A DNA stretch of 64,000 nt from Saccharibacillus endophyticus (GTDB taxonomy: Bacteria > Bacillota > Bacilli > Paenibacillales > Paenibacillaceae), in contig NZ_JAAZWE010000001.1 of assembly GCF_013185185.1 (NCBI RefSeq), positions 248,001 through 312,000 of the forward strand, given 5' to 3'. Both the position numbers and the translations under genes were made by a program. Shown here one piece after another: positions 32,801 to 40,572 of this stretch (position 1 is its first letter; each line of letters starts with the position of its first letter). The notes beneath the pieces were generated by a model. That model had not been told where the DNA came from, made no database searches, and worked only from the letters and a program-made list of their open reading frames with translations.

Positions 32801-33267
32801 TGGTTGATCCGCTGTATATTAGAGGAGCCTTCGGCGTAGCGCTTCAAGCTTCGGCTCCGCCGAAACTCGCGCCTGAGCCGGATTCGGCCATGAGGATCGC
32901 ACCCGAACCGCTGCCTGCTTATCCTTACTATGCAGGCGAGATGCGATATCGTCGAATGTTCGATCCGGAAGAATGCAGCGAAGGGATCGAACGGGGTTCG
33001 GATCTTCAAGCTGAACGTCGATTCGAATTGGAACTGGACGGTTGGAAGATTCAAGATGTAGCCGAGGTACTCGTTAACGGGCAAAGTCTTGGGGTACGCT
33101 GTTGGTCGCCGTATCGTTGGGCAGGGATGTTGAGCGATCTACGACCGGGTATGAACGAATTGGAGGTTCGGGTTACCAACACGCTGATCGGCCAACTGGA
33201 AGGGACCTATTTCGACGCGGACGAACATCGTCTATTGAACGTATTGGATCGAACGCGGTCAACGTAA
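29866..33267 (+). CDS. GH106-like glycosyl hydrolase (probable alpha-L-rhamnosidase type)
   Basis: A 1133-residue intracellular enzyme without signal peptide. It starts EYRIHPFWFWNGEMEPDQIV and HEKGVGGFFVCPRQGL, then has WLYDEYPYPSGMAGGEVLLD and KGIFTDEIAPLGHLPWSPRL. This is the pattern of the large GH106-related family. A glutamine amidotransferase-like middle part and a C-terminal jelly-roll (WAGMLSDLRPGMNELEVRVT, LIGQLEGTYFD) follow, as usual. GH106 enzymes remove alpha-L-rhamnose. Exact specificity is uncertain. The start is TTG 29866 after GGGAGG; the only alternative GTG is closed at once. It probably acts on rhamnogalacturonan pieces with the GH105 enzyme next door. Confidence 0.8.
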   Translation: MWNETFFREPGAEYRIHPFWFWNGEMEPDQIVHQIEEMHEKGVGGFFVCPRQGLKISYLSSVWFDRVRLAVREAEARGMQVWLYDEYPYPSGMAGGEVLLDYPEANQRPLGHRHIQVKPGEQAQLELPWGRILYAKAVPIDGEGRMLWEKAVELRSYIGNVQNEQVYQETGLTSYNRKRFFTYGTAFRLDWTAPAGEESEWEITVFQEEEIGDFKYYGGFVDPCHREAMSRFIELTHERYKAEMGETFGQTVKGIFTDEIAPLGHLPWSPRLPEFFERRCGYELKEALPALLDYRYPDAARIRYDYFQSLHLLLGESYHKQVGDWCEQAGIQYASEVPGVRMTAQRFSHMPGGDSAHEKTGRSLEWILDRYGGRMRDNPKMVSSLARQLDRPRNLSECFHSVGWSMTLQDAKWMIDRMAAMGTNFYNFHAFFYTIGGLTKHDAPPSQFLQNPYWAHFRQLGDYVGRVSYLMSEGEAYIPVALLDPTTTFWSLMGNPLHGFAYGGESEEEREKLERLIADWKAISSQLLKSRRDYDHLDPELLSEADVSDGVIAIGKARYEVLVLPPLLNLEAAAWEKVQRFANAGGTVISVGLLPAQNIQPGSPAEDQAADFFGVNGQAGSSYWENGAATESKSKLDAAPGQIEKSFTEQAAGRSAFIPSCGSAGGEAAARMLIELLDVVLPKPVRWESETPCETVLMQLRRLPGDANESSCFAVFLSNQEDRQEQARLMVDPKRLWPEASFGADSCLRVEQLDLETGKAITLATLREEKESLWSLPLPLAPYEAKTLRLSIANTSASVDADSTRQPSIDLFAAKIRPSIEGPWQIRTVRPNVLRIGEFRLQAGDVEGVFLDKEGSSVKPFIDQVADSTGRSRVPLAFGQEFGTPKRSSVHYPIEAVYSAVFEVDPQVVQTDMVLFMDAEAVSGTWTMELNGYRLRKENFSVLEVNDHRNIACDMQGYMRAGENKLVIHVRIERDEDGLVDPLYIRGAFGVALQASAPPKLAPEPDSAMRIAPEPLPAYPYYAGEMRYRRMFDPEECSEGIERGSDLQAERRFELELDGWKIQDVAEVLVNGQSLGVRCWSPYRWAGMLSDLRPGMNELEVRVTNTLIGQLEGTYFDADEHRLLNVLDRTRST

Positions 33268-33300
33268 TCGGAAGTCGGACTCCGCCTGTGCGTTGACCGA

Positions 33301-35616
33301 ATGCATCAGAAGCCAAAACGAAAGGAGCTGAAGGTTATTCGTTATTTTCATAAACACGACGTAATCGCCGAACGGGTAAACGATTCTATTCCTGCGGTAC
33401 TGAACGCGATCGCCCAGCGGTATATCGGGGAGCATCCGCAGCACGGCGTTCAGCTTCGGATTCATCGCCAAGACGGATTCCGCCGCACCGGCGATTACCG
33501 ATACGAGATGGACTTGGATCGCCGTTGGCCGAATGCCAAAGCCGGTCAGTATGTTAACGTATGGGGCAAGCTATGGAGCGAGCAAGATACCGTGCTGAAT
33601 ACCGGTTTGAATTGCCAAAGTCCCGTCACGATCTACGCTAACGAAGACGAAGTGTTCAAATCGGAGCTGCTTCAGGAGTTGTTCCCCGAACGGCGAACCG
33701 CGATTCCTTTGCCGGTTCGGCAGGGATGGAACGATATCGTGCTGCGCTTTGTGAAAACGGAAGTCGGATTCGGCGGTACGTACGGAACGGGATCGTTCAA
33801 AAACTTCCCGTTACATTTTTTGACGCCGGGACCGGATCGCGAAGGAGAAGAAGGTTGGTTGTATTCCGAACCATTTGATGAAGAAGAAGGATTGAGGCTG
33901 CCGGATCGCCATATGCACGAAGCGGACACCGGATTGTCCTGGTTCCCGCGCCGGCAATGGAGCGAAGCGGAATCGAAAGCCGGGAATTTCGGACGTATTT
34001 TTGGCGAAAAACAAACGTCAGGTACCGTCTACGCTTGGTCGCGCTTGGAAAGACTGCGTCCGAGTGCCGAACCGATCATATTGGAAGGCCGGCATGACGG
34101 AACATTGACTTTGTATGCGAACGGTATTCAAGTTTATGCGTCACCCGACAGCAGTACGTTCCGGATTGAATTGCAAAATATTCAAAGCGGAATTGATCTG
34201 ATCGCTTGCAGCCGAACCCCCGCTGCGGACGCAGAACCGAACCATACAGATCTCGCTGTGGCAAATGTATCCGCTATAACATGGGGCTTCCGCTTGGATG
34301 ATCCGCAGGTCGGCGCTTGGCGTCTGCGTTTGCCGCACCAAGTTGCCGGTTATGCCGGAAAATGGCTGTATGCCGGCGTGTTCCCGAAGGGGCGCGAGCC
34401 TGATCCGAGCCGAATGATCACCACGAGCCGCGTGTTCGACGACGGGGTTTTCGGAACTTATTGGCAGGCCGATCTGCCGGGAGGAGCCATTCGTCCGTTT
34501 TTGGAAAACACCCATTACGGCAAATGGAACTATCCGCTCGGCGTCACGCTGTTGGGACTGCTTCGCGTCGGACGGGAGCTGAATCGTCCGGCGTACATCC
34601 ATTACACGCTGGATCATATCGGACTCAGCAGCTCGTTGGACCGCTATGCGCTATGGGATCGTCAGACCTACGGAGCGGCAGGCGTCAACAATCAATTGTC
34701 GGCAATCGACAGTCTGGACGACTGCGGTTCGTTCGGTGCCACGATGCTCGAAGCGATGGAACACGGCGATATCCCGGACGGACGCGCCGTAGCCGATCGC
34801 ATCGCCCGTTATATGGCGGAAGATCAGGAACGTTTGCCGGACGGGGCTTTTTACCGGGTGCGGGGCAGCGGAGAAACGAGGCAGGAGACGATGTGGTGCG
34901 ACGATCTGTATATGAGCACGCCGTTCCTGATGCGCTATGGCCGCTTGACGGGCGAACATGCTCACTGGGACGATGCGATCAATCAATTCTTGCGTTTTCG
35001 CGACTATCTGTTCCTGCCGGAGCAGGGCATCATGTCCCATGTGTACGACTTCGTTCGCGGCCGCGCCACCGGGATTCCGTGGGGACGGGGCAACGGTTGG
35101 GTGCTATTTTCGCTGACCGAGCTGCTGACCGTCTTACCTGAAGAGCATGAACGTCGAGAGGAGCTGTTAGCCTTTTACCGCGAGCTGTGTCGAGGTTCTC
35201 TGGCGCTGCAAGGCGAAAACGGATTATGGCATCAAGTGTTGGATCGAACCGATTCTTATGAAGAGACGTCCTGCACCTCCATGTTCGTGTATGCTTTCGC
35301 GCGCGGCATCCGGTTGGGCTGGCTCGAAGAGCCGGAAGCTTATCTGGACTCGGTTCGAAAAGCCTGGGAAGGCATGACGCGCATCTCGATCGATTGGAAA
35401 GGCAATATTTACGGCGTATGCCGAGGTTCCGGTTATTCGTTCACGGCACTCTATTACCGGGACGATCTGGGTTGGAATTTGAACGATACGCACGGGATAG
35501 GGATCGTTTTGTTGGCGGGAACGGAGCTGCTGCGGTTAAAACGCGAGCTGCCTGATTTACCGGATGATAAAACAGAGAGTGCTCATCGCGGAATCGGTAC
35601 AGCTGCTCAAGTTTAA
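33301..35616 (+). CDS. GH105/GH88 unsaturated uronyl hydrolase with N-terminal extension
   Basis: 771 residues. The C-terminal part, about 370-745, is a GH105 (YteR-like) alpha/alpha barrel: RFLENTHYGKWNYPLGVTLL, then WCDDLYMSTPFLMRYGRLTG (Asp region), RGRATGIPWGRGNGWVLFSL and VLDRTDSYEETSCTSMFVYA. The N-terminal 350 residues are a beta-rich extension seen in some relatives. GH105 enzymes cleave the unsaturated galacturonyl residue left by pectate or rhamnogalacturonan lyases, so the product is 4-deoxy-uronate plus rhamnose. The start is doubtful. ATG 33301 lacks a ribosome site, while AAAGGAG at 33321-33327 points to ATT 33337 or a damaged start. Confidence 0.85.
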   Translation: MHQKPKRKELKVIRYFHKHDVIAERVNDSIPAVLNAIAQRYIGEHPQHGVQLRIHRQDGFRRTGDYRYEMDLDRRWPNAKAGQYVNVWGKLWSEQDTVLNTGLNCQSPVTIYANEDEVFKSELLQELFPERRTAIPLPVRQGWNDIVLRFVKTEVGFGGTYGTGSFKNFPLHFLTPGPDREGEEGWLYSEPFDEEEGLRLPDRHMHEADTGLSWFPRRQWSEAESKAGNFGRIFGEKQTSGTVYAWSRLERLRPSAEPIILEGRHDGTLTLYANGIQVYASPDSSTFRIELQNIQSGIDLIACSRTPAADAEPNHTDLAVANVSAITWGFRLDDPQVGAWRLRLPHQVAGYAGKWLYAGVFPKGREPDPSRMITTSRVFDDGVFGTYWQADLPGGAIRPFLENTHYGKWNYPLGVTLLGLLRVGRELNRPAYIHYTLDHIGLSSSLDRYALWDRQTYGAAGVNNQLSAIDSLDDCGSFGATMLEAMEHGDIPDGRAVADRIARYMAEDQERLPDGAFYRVRGSGETRQETMWCDDLYMSTPFLMRYGRLTGEHAHWDDAINQFLRFRDYLFLPEQGIMSHVYDFVRGRATGIPWGRGNGWVLFSLTELLTVLPEEHERREELLAFYRELCRGSLALQGENGLWHQVLDRTDSYEETSCTSMFVYAFARGIRLGWLEEPEAYLDSVRKAWEGMTRISIDWKGNIYGVCRGSGYSFTALYYRDDLGWNLNDTHGIGIVLLAGTELLRLKRELPDLPDDKTESAHRGIGTAAQV

Positions 35617-35660
35617 TCGTCCGATTGAGCTTTACAAGGTTTGATTTCTAACGAATAGGA

Positions 35661-35694
35661 AGCGGCTGCCGGGTATCACGGTCAGCCGCTTTTC
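35661..35694 (+). terminator. Rho-independent terminator of the pectin operon
   Basis: AGCGGCTG (35661-35668) pairs with CAGCCGCT (35683-35690), extended by CCG and CGG, followed by TTTT. It lies 45 bases after the GH105 stop. Confidence 0.8.
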
Positions 35695-35794
35695 GGCGTG
35701 ATTTTACTTTTAGCGTTGACAAGGCAGTGGGCGGATGGAAGCAGCGAATATACAGTGATAAAGTAATAATGAATTAGATTTTTTGTCTGCTCCA

Positions 35795-35947
35795 AACTTA
35801 CATTGCCGAAAAATCAATGTACAGCGCTTAAATATTTTGATTTTCACGTTACGTTGCCGTTTTGGCAATGAAGCTTTCGAAAAGACTTGAATTACAGCTG
35901 TACGTTGCTTAAAAAGCAATCTGCCTACTATTTTAATCCGCTCGACT
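35795..35947. repeat. R-family: three small hairpins at exact 51-bp spacing
   Basis: TTGCC-N5-ATCAA (35803), TTGCC-N5-GGCAA (35854) and TTGCT-N5-AGCAA (35905) start exactly 51 bases apart, each after TACRTTG-like or TACATTG bases. The second and third keep pairing though the sequence differs (C-G against T-A), and the rest of each unit is AT-rich and diverged. A related pair at 39378 and 39429 has the same 51-base spacing. There is no coding potential. Together with E2 and the promoter-like TATACT at 36071 this fills the 530-bp gap 35617-36148. Confidence 0.6.
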
Positions 35948-35988
35948 CCAACAGATCGCTAAAGTACCGAATGTCCGACTATCCAGTA

Positions 35989-36051
35989 GCTTGAACGCAT
36001 TCCATTTAAGGTTTTCGAAGGGCGTAACCTAACATCTTAAGCGGTCAAGGC
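35989..36051. repeat. E-family repeat, short copy E2
   Basis: AAGGTTTTCG (36008-36017) and GGCGTAACCT (36021-36030) form the middle stem, and GGGCGTAACCTAACATCTTAA closely follows copy E1 (GGGCGTAACCTTACATTTAA). The big inner hairpin of E1 and E3 is missing. The outer arms, GCTTGAACG (35989) against CGGTCAAGGC (36042), pair with mismatches. It lies right after the 51-bp hairpin array. Confidence 0.5.
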
Positions 36052-36148
36052 ACTGGCGGGAGAAGGATGGAGTATACTAATAAGCATGAGAGATGTACAA
36101 ATCCAGAAAATCGAATCGCTATGATTACGAGTTGAAAAGGTGAATGTA

Positions 36149-36718
36149 TTGAATATTTCGTCCCTGATCGAACGTCTGCGAAGCTTCGATATCCGACTTG
36201 AACGCGGTTTGACGACCGAAGAGCTGCTGCGAGCGGAACAGACTTATGAGATCCGTTTTCCGCCCGATCTGCGCGAGTTGCTGCAGCAGGCGCTTCCCTA
36301 TGGCGAATCTTTTCCCGACTGGCGAAATTTTTCCGCGCGCAACGTCAAATCGATTCGGGAAAGCTTGAACTGGCCGCTGGACGGGTTATTGTTCGATGTC
36401 GAGAATAATCGTTTCTGGCCGGAACGCTGGGGCCCAAGGCCGCAGCAGTTGGAGCAAGCCAAATCCGCAGCCAAAAAGCATTTCGAACATGTGCCGAAGC
36501 TTATTCCCGTCAGAGGACATCGATACCTGCCGGCAACGCCGTATGAAGCGGGGAATCCGGTTTTTTCGGTGCACCAGACCGATGTTATTCCTTACGGTGA
36601 GAATTTGGCGGACTACTTCGAAATCGAGTACCGCCATAAGCTTTATGAAGAGATGAATTTCGAACGAATCAAGCCGATCGATTTTTGGGGAGAACTCGGA
36701 TGGTCGGACGAGGTATAG
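36149..36718 (+). CDS. SMI1/KNR4 family protein
   Basis: A 189-residue SMI1/KNR4 (SUKH-like) protein. It has LRSFDIRLERGLTTEELLRA, EQTYEIRFPPDLRELLQQAL, then PDWRNFSARNVKSIRE and DVENNRFWPERWGPRP, and ends with FEIEYRHKLYEEM. The SUKH superfamily includes immunity proteins and cell-wall regulators, so a toxin-immunity role is possible; no toxin is visible. TTG 36149 is six bases after AAAGGTG; GTG 36140 overlaps the site and is less likely. A promoter-like TATACT (36071) lies upstream. Confidence 0.8.
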   Translation: MNISSLIERLRSFDIRLERGLTTEELLRAEQTYEIRFPPDLRELLQQALPYGESFPDWRNFSARNVKSIRESLNWPLDGLLFDVENNRFWPERWGPRPQQLEQAKSAAKKHFEHVPKLIPVRGHRYLPATPYEAGNPVFSVHQTDVIPYGENLADYFEIEYRHKLYEEMNFERIKPIDFWGELGWSDEV

Positions 36719-36750
36719 GGATAAGCGATCTGGAAAAAGGAGAAGCGAAC

Positions 36751-37224
36751 ATGCAGATTACGTTGAGTTTGGCCGGCGTTGAAGACGCGAATACGATCCA
36801 TGCGATGCAGATTCATTCTTTTGCCCCGCTGTTGGAAAAGTATCAGGATACAAGCACCAGCCCAGCGCTGCAATCCGTCGAACATATTCGCGAACGGATT
36901 GAACAGCCTGCGACGGACTACTATATCATTCGCTGCGATGCTGAGACCGTAGGCGCGATTCGGATCGTGCGCAAAGAACAGTTTAACCGGGTCAGTCCCG
37001 TGTTCGTTTTACCGGAGTATCAGGGACGCGGTATCGCCAGAGCGGCGTTCGCGTTAGCCGAAGCGCATTACCCGGATGTTCGGCAATGGGAGCTGGATAC
37101 CGTTTTGCAGGAGAAAGGGAATTGTCATCTGTACGAGTCGCTCGGCTATCGGCGTTACGGAGAAAAGAAGGCGATTAATCAGCGCATGACGCTGATCTTT
37201 TATGAAAAAGAAATCGTGCGCTGA
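36751..37224 (+). CDS. GNAT family N-acetyltransferase, 157 aa
   Basis: A compact GNAT: ITLSLAGVEDANTIHAMQIH, YYIIRCDAETVGAIRIVRKE, then SPVFVLPEYQGRGIARAAFA (acetyl-CoA motif A) and NCHLYESLGYRRYGEKKAI. Upstream in-frame codons from 36685 overlap the SMI1/KNR4 gene; ATG 36751 is chosen by the AAAAAGGAGAAG site. The substrate is unknown. It is followed after 31 bases by the 37256 gene, in the same direction. Confidence 0.85.
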   Translation: MQITLSLAGVEDANTIHAMQIHSFAPLLEKYQDTSTSPALQSVEHIRERIEQPATDYYIIRCDAETVGAIRIVRKEQFNRVSPVFVLPEYQGRGIARAAFALAEAHYPDVRQWELDTVLQEKGNCHLYESLGYRRYGEKKAINQRMTLIFYEKEIVR

Positions 37225-37255
37225 GAAACGCTGCAATAAAAAGGAGGTGCGCGGC

Positions 37256-38062
37256 ATGAACGGGGAACTGCATCAACTGCTGCTTCTGGCGGCGAACGCC
37301 AATCGATACCTACATATGAACGAATATCGACCGCTTGACGGCTTCGGCGATCATCAAGTGTTCAATCTTGCTTTTTACGATCAAGACGGGCATTCGATTT
37401 CAACCGTGCTCAAGACAAATCCCGTAAAAAGCTGGATAAAAGACTTGAAAAAAAGAGTCTGCCGAGGCGTGTTGGTAATTCAGGCCGACACAGCCGGAAA
37501 AGAACGGGAAAGCAGCGGATTTATCGGCGGAGGACGCAGATGGATAATGGTTGCGCGATTCGACGGGTTCGACGAGCATTGGTCCGCGCACTGGCAGTTG
37601 GGACAACGAGCGCCGACCACGCGCTGGGATATCGATTATCGCTGCCGTCGAACAACCTCTATCGCAATCGACCCGAATACGTATAACCTCGATGAGTCTA
37701 AGCGTCGATTGGAGCAGGCATTGACGAATATCGGACAACTGGCGCATGAGATCGGGGAAGAGCATTGGAAAGTAAACTTTTTCGACGCCGCATTAGGCAT
37801 TCTGGAAGGATCGACTTCGTTCAAACGAGAATTGCCGGAAAGCTATTCGGAACAAGCCCAACGCGTATTCGCGGCCGTGTATCGGTGCTGGGTGTTCGGC
37901 GGCATGGGCTCCTGGAACGACGTTCCGCCTTACTCCGCGCATGAACACGGCAAGTCCGCCGAGTTCGACGCGTATTCGGATATTTTGTACAATGCGATGC
38001 AGAATGCGCTCGAAGCGGCAGTTAACGAAGCAGCAGTTATCCGATATGGAGAATCCAAATGA
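37256..38062 (+). CDS. Hypothetical protein, 268 aa
   Basis: Not recognised as a named family. A soluble protein starting NGELHQLLLLAANANRYLHM. It contains WIKDLKKRVCRGVLVIQAD, GGGRRWIMVARFDGFDEHWS, ALTNIGQLAHEIGEEHWKVN and VFGGMGSWNDVPPYSAHEHG. ATG 37256 follows AAGGAGG. Its stop overlaps the start of the kinase-like gene (ATGA), so expression is coupled. The GMGSWND block looks like a conserved family signature, but no function is known to me. Confidence 0.6.
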   Translation: MNGELHQLLLLAANANRYLHMNEYRPLDGFGDHQVFNLAFYDQDGHSISTVLKTNPVKSWIKDLKKRVCRGVLVIQADTAGKERESSGFIGGGRRWIMVARFDGFDEHWSAHWQLGQRAPTTRWDIDYRCRRTTSIAIDPNTYNLDESKRRLEQALTNIGQLAHEIGEEHWKVNFFDAALGILEGSTSFKRELPESYSEQAQRVFAAVYRCWVFGGMGSWNDVPPYSAHEHGKSAEFDAYSDILYNAMQNALEAAVNEAAVIRYGESK

Positions 38063-39348
38063 CGCATTCGACGCGAAAAATAACCGTACAGGATCAGGAA
38101 TATCGATATGCGTTACGCAACCGTTACGAGAACGGAAAGAATTTCGTGTCGCTGAAAATATTCGAAGCGCGGCGCCGGGACGGCGGGTGCGAATTTCGGT
38201 TTCGTACATGGGACGATCCTGTGTCGGGAAGTCCTTTAATGGTAGGAGTCGACCTGACTCGAAAGACGGACGAGGGAGTCGAACGTTGGAATATGCATCA
38301 TCCGGCTCGGGTGCGTGACCTTTTGCTGTACGCGTTAGAGCAAGGTTGGAACGGTCGGCATGCACAGATCTTCAGCGACGGCGTTGCCGTTTTGAACAGA
38401 TTAGGTTGGGAGGCGGATTGTTTGAGACCGGAATTCCGAGAAACCGAAAGACGCGAACCGGAAGTGGGCCGATTGATCTCCGCAACATTCGGGAGCAAAC
38501 CGGACAATTTGGAGCAAATGACGTTCGGCCATCGGAACGTCGTATATCGGGCGGACGTCGAAGGTCGGTCGTTTATCGTCAGAACCAATGCAGATCGATC
38601 CGTCATGCGCCGCACGGCCGACAATATGACTGATCTGCGCGAGTTGGGCATTCCTGTTCCGAGGATCGTAGCGTATGACATCGAAGGTACGGACTATCCG
38701 TTTTCCTATATCATTCTGGAAGAGATTTCTGGCCGGGACCTGCGTTACGAACTGCCCGACATGACGGAAGAGCAGATGACGGCTGTCGCGGAAAAAGTCG
38801 TTTCGTTTCAACGCAGCGTCCGACGGATTCCGCGCGGCGAAGGCTACGGCTGGCGACCGATCGGGGAAAAAGGGCTTTTCGATTCGTGGCAGCAATTGAT
38901 CGCACTGGATCGGGAAGATAATTTTCGTCAAAGCGGAGATATCGTCGGCGCTGAGCTGATGAGCAAGCTGGATCGAAGATTGGAGCTGCTGCATCCTTAT
39001 TTTGCGGAGGTCGAGCCGATCTGCTTTCTTGACGATCTGACGATTAAAAACGTGATTGTGGAAAAAGGAGATTTGCGCGGCGTAGTTGATTTCGACGTCG
39101 TGTGCTACGGCGATCCGCTGTATTTTATCGCGCTGACGCAAACGGCGATTTTGTGCGATATCGGCGAGGAGCGGCTTTTTTACGCGGAAGAGTTGTGTCG
39201 GGCAATGGAGCTGGATGAGCGGCAGCGGCGGATCGTGGACGTGTATTCGGCTTTGTTCGTAGGTTCGTTTTTGGAATATGGCCGGGAAAACGAAGACGAG
39301 GCGGCGGAGCAGCGGTTATTGTCGTATATGGGGAAATGGCTTGAATAG
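38059..39348 (+). CDS. APH-like phosphotransferase with an N-terminal unknown domain
   Basis: 429 residues. Residues 1 to about 130 are a separate unknown domain (YRYALRNRYENGKNFVSLKI, MHHPARVRDLLLYALEQGWN). From about 140 an aminoglycoside-phosphotransferase fold follows: NVVYRADVEGRSFIVRTNAD (nucleotide-binding strands), SYIILEEISGRDLRYEL, CFLDDLTIKNVIVEKGDLRG (catalytic loop) and VVDFDVVCYGDPLYFIALTQ (metal-binding Asp). The usual catalytic HGDLHxxN appears as LDDLTIKN, so the His is absent. Activity could be altered. It starts inside the end of the previous gene (ATGA overlap), suggesting joint work. The substrate is unknown. Confidence 0.75.
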   Translation: MTHSTRKITVQDQEYRYALRNRYENGKNFVSLKIFEARRRDGGCEFRFRTWDDPVSGSPLMVGVDLTRKTDEGVERWNMHHPARVRDLLLYALEQGWNGRHAQIFSDGVAVLNRLGWEADCLRPEFRETERREPEVGRLISATFGSKPDNLEQMTFGHRNVVYRADVEGRSFIVRTNADRSVMRRTADNMTDLRELGIPVPRIVAYDIEGTDYPFSYIILEEISGRDLRYELPDMTEEQMTAVAEKVVSFQRSVRRIPRGEGYGWRPIGEKGLFDSWQQLIALDREDNFRQSGDIVGAELMSKLDRRLELLHPYFAEVEPICFLDDLTIKNVIVEKGDLRGVVDFDVVCYGDPLYFIALTQTAILCDIGEERLFYAEELCRAMELDERQRRIVDVYSALFVGSFLEYGRENEDEAAEQRLLSYMGKWLE

Positions 39349-39374
39349 CTGAGATTGATGGTGAAGCTTTAACA

Positions 39375-39480
39375 TTGTTGACGTTTCGCACACATTTTCT
39401 TTCAAAATCGCCAACTTTTAAAAAAATGTTGACGTTACGTCAACAAACTTCGAGTGTTACGCCTATTTTAAGCGGATACG
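39375..39480. repeat. R-family: second 51-bp spaced hairpin pair
   Basis: TTGACGTTTCG at 39378 and TTGACGTTACG at 39429 are exactly 51 bases apart. The second is a perfect palindrome, TGTTGACGTTACGTCAACA (39427-39445), with the same TTGNN-N5-NNCAA shape as the array at 35803. The tail ACGCCTATTTTAAGCGG resembles the tail of the third unit there (TGCCTACTATTTTAATCCGC). It lies in the 230-bp gap before the phosphodiester glycosidase gene. Confidence 0.55.
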
Positions 39481-39579
39481 AGCAAATAGTTCTTTCCCAT
39501 GCTTTTTTTCATTTCAGATTCATTTAAGCCACCTCTCTTATCATAAGCTCATCACAGAACAAGAAGAGGTGAGCTTCCC

Positions 39580-40569
39580 ATGATGAGAGCAGACGAATCG
39601 ATTCCGATCCAATCCAAAAAGAAGCGCAGATGGCCGATCATTGTACTGGTAATCGTACTTGCACTCGGCACCATCCTATACAGCTTGGCGAACCGTTACT
39701 TGATTCCGCACGTCGAAGTTGCCGTCGTGGACAGCACGTTGAACTCAAGCAGCGGGGACGGAGGAAGCTCGGGCACGACCGATGTCGTCACAGCCGCAGC
39801 CGAAGCGAACGCCGCGTCCGACGATTGGAGCTACAGCAGCGACGACGTGGATATCAGCATCGACAAAGTCGTCACCGGCAGCGGGTCCAATCAGATCACG
39901 TATTACGTCGCCGACGTGGTGCTCCAAGACGCAACTGACCTCAAAACAGCGCTCGCAGGCAACAGCTTCGGAACCAACATCACCGACACGACGTCGAACA
40001 TCGCTTCAAACGCGGGCGCGATCCTGGCGATCAACGGCGACTACTACGGCTTCCGCGACGACGGGGTTATCATCCGCAACGGAACGCTGTACCGCGACGA
40101 ACCGACCCGCGACGGCGTGGCATTGATGGACGACGGCACGATGCAGACCTACGACGAGACGACCACTTCCTCCTCCGAATTGCTGGAATCCGGCGCGCTT
40201 AACACTTTGTCATTCGGTCCGATTCTCGTGCAAAACGGAGAGATCGCCGGAGACTTCAGCAGCGTCAGCATCGACAAAAACTTCGGCAACCGCTCGATCC
40301 AGGACGCCAACCCGCGCACCGCGATCGGCATGATCTCCGCCAACCATTACGTGTTCGTCGTCGTCGACGGCCGTTCGAGCGACAGCCGCGGGATGACGCT
40401 GGACGAGCTGGCGAGCGTCATGCAGGGGCTCGGCGCGACCGAAGCGTACAACCTCGACGGCGGCGGTTCCTCGACGATGTATTTCATGGGCCGGGTCGTC
40501 AACAATCCGCAGGGCGAGAACAAAGAACGCGGCGTCAGCGATATCCTGTATGTCAGCGAGGGGGAATAA
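39580..40569 (+). CDS. Phosphodiester glycosidase (NAGPA domain) family protein, membrane-anchored
   Basis: A 329-residue protein. One N-terminal membrane helix (WPIIVLVIVLALGTILYSLA) is followed by a Ser/Gly/Thr-rich linker. A NAGPA domain from about 110 follows: GAILAINGDYYGFRDDGVII, NGTLYRDEPTRDGVALM, NPRTAIGMISANHYVFVVVD and AYNLDGGGSSTMYFMGRVVN. NAGPA enzymes split sugar-phosphate diesters; bacterial ones act on surface polymers. It is outside the cell by topology. The GT2-GtrA gene starts four bases after its stop, so the pair probably builds and trims a surface glycan. ATG 39580 follows AAGAGGTGAG. Confidence 0.85.
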   Translation: MMRADESIPIQSKKKRRWPIIVLVIVLALGTILYSLANRYLIPHVEVAVVDSTLNSSSGDGGSSGTTDVVTAAAEANAASDDWSYSSDDVDISIDKVVTGSGSNQITYYVADVVLQDATDLKTALAGNSFGTNITDTTSNIASNAGAILAINGDYYGFRDDGVIIRNGTLYRDEPTRDGVALMDDGTMQTYDETTTSSSELLESGALNTLSFGPILVQNGEIAGDFSSVSIDKNFGNRSIQDANPRTAIGMISANHYVFVVVDGRSSDSRGMTLDELASVMQGLGATEAYNLDGGGSSTMYFMGRVVNNPQGENKERGVSDILYVSEGE

Positions 40570-40572
40570 GCC

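Noticed and set aside
35795..35947. A CRISPR array, because of the regular 51-bp spacing
   Set aside because: The repeats are only about 15 bases, differ from each other and have no constant direct repeat of 24-37 bases; no cas gene is nearby.
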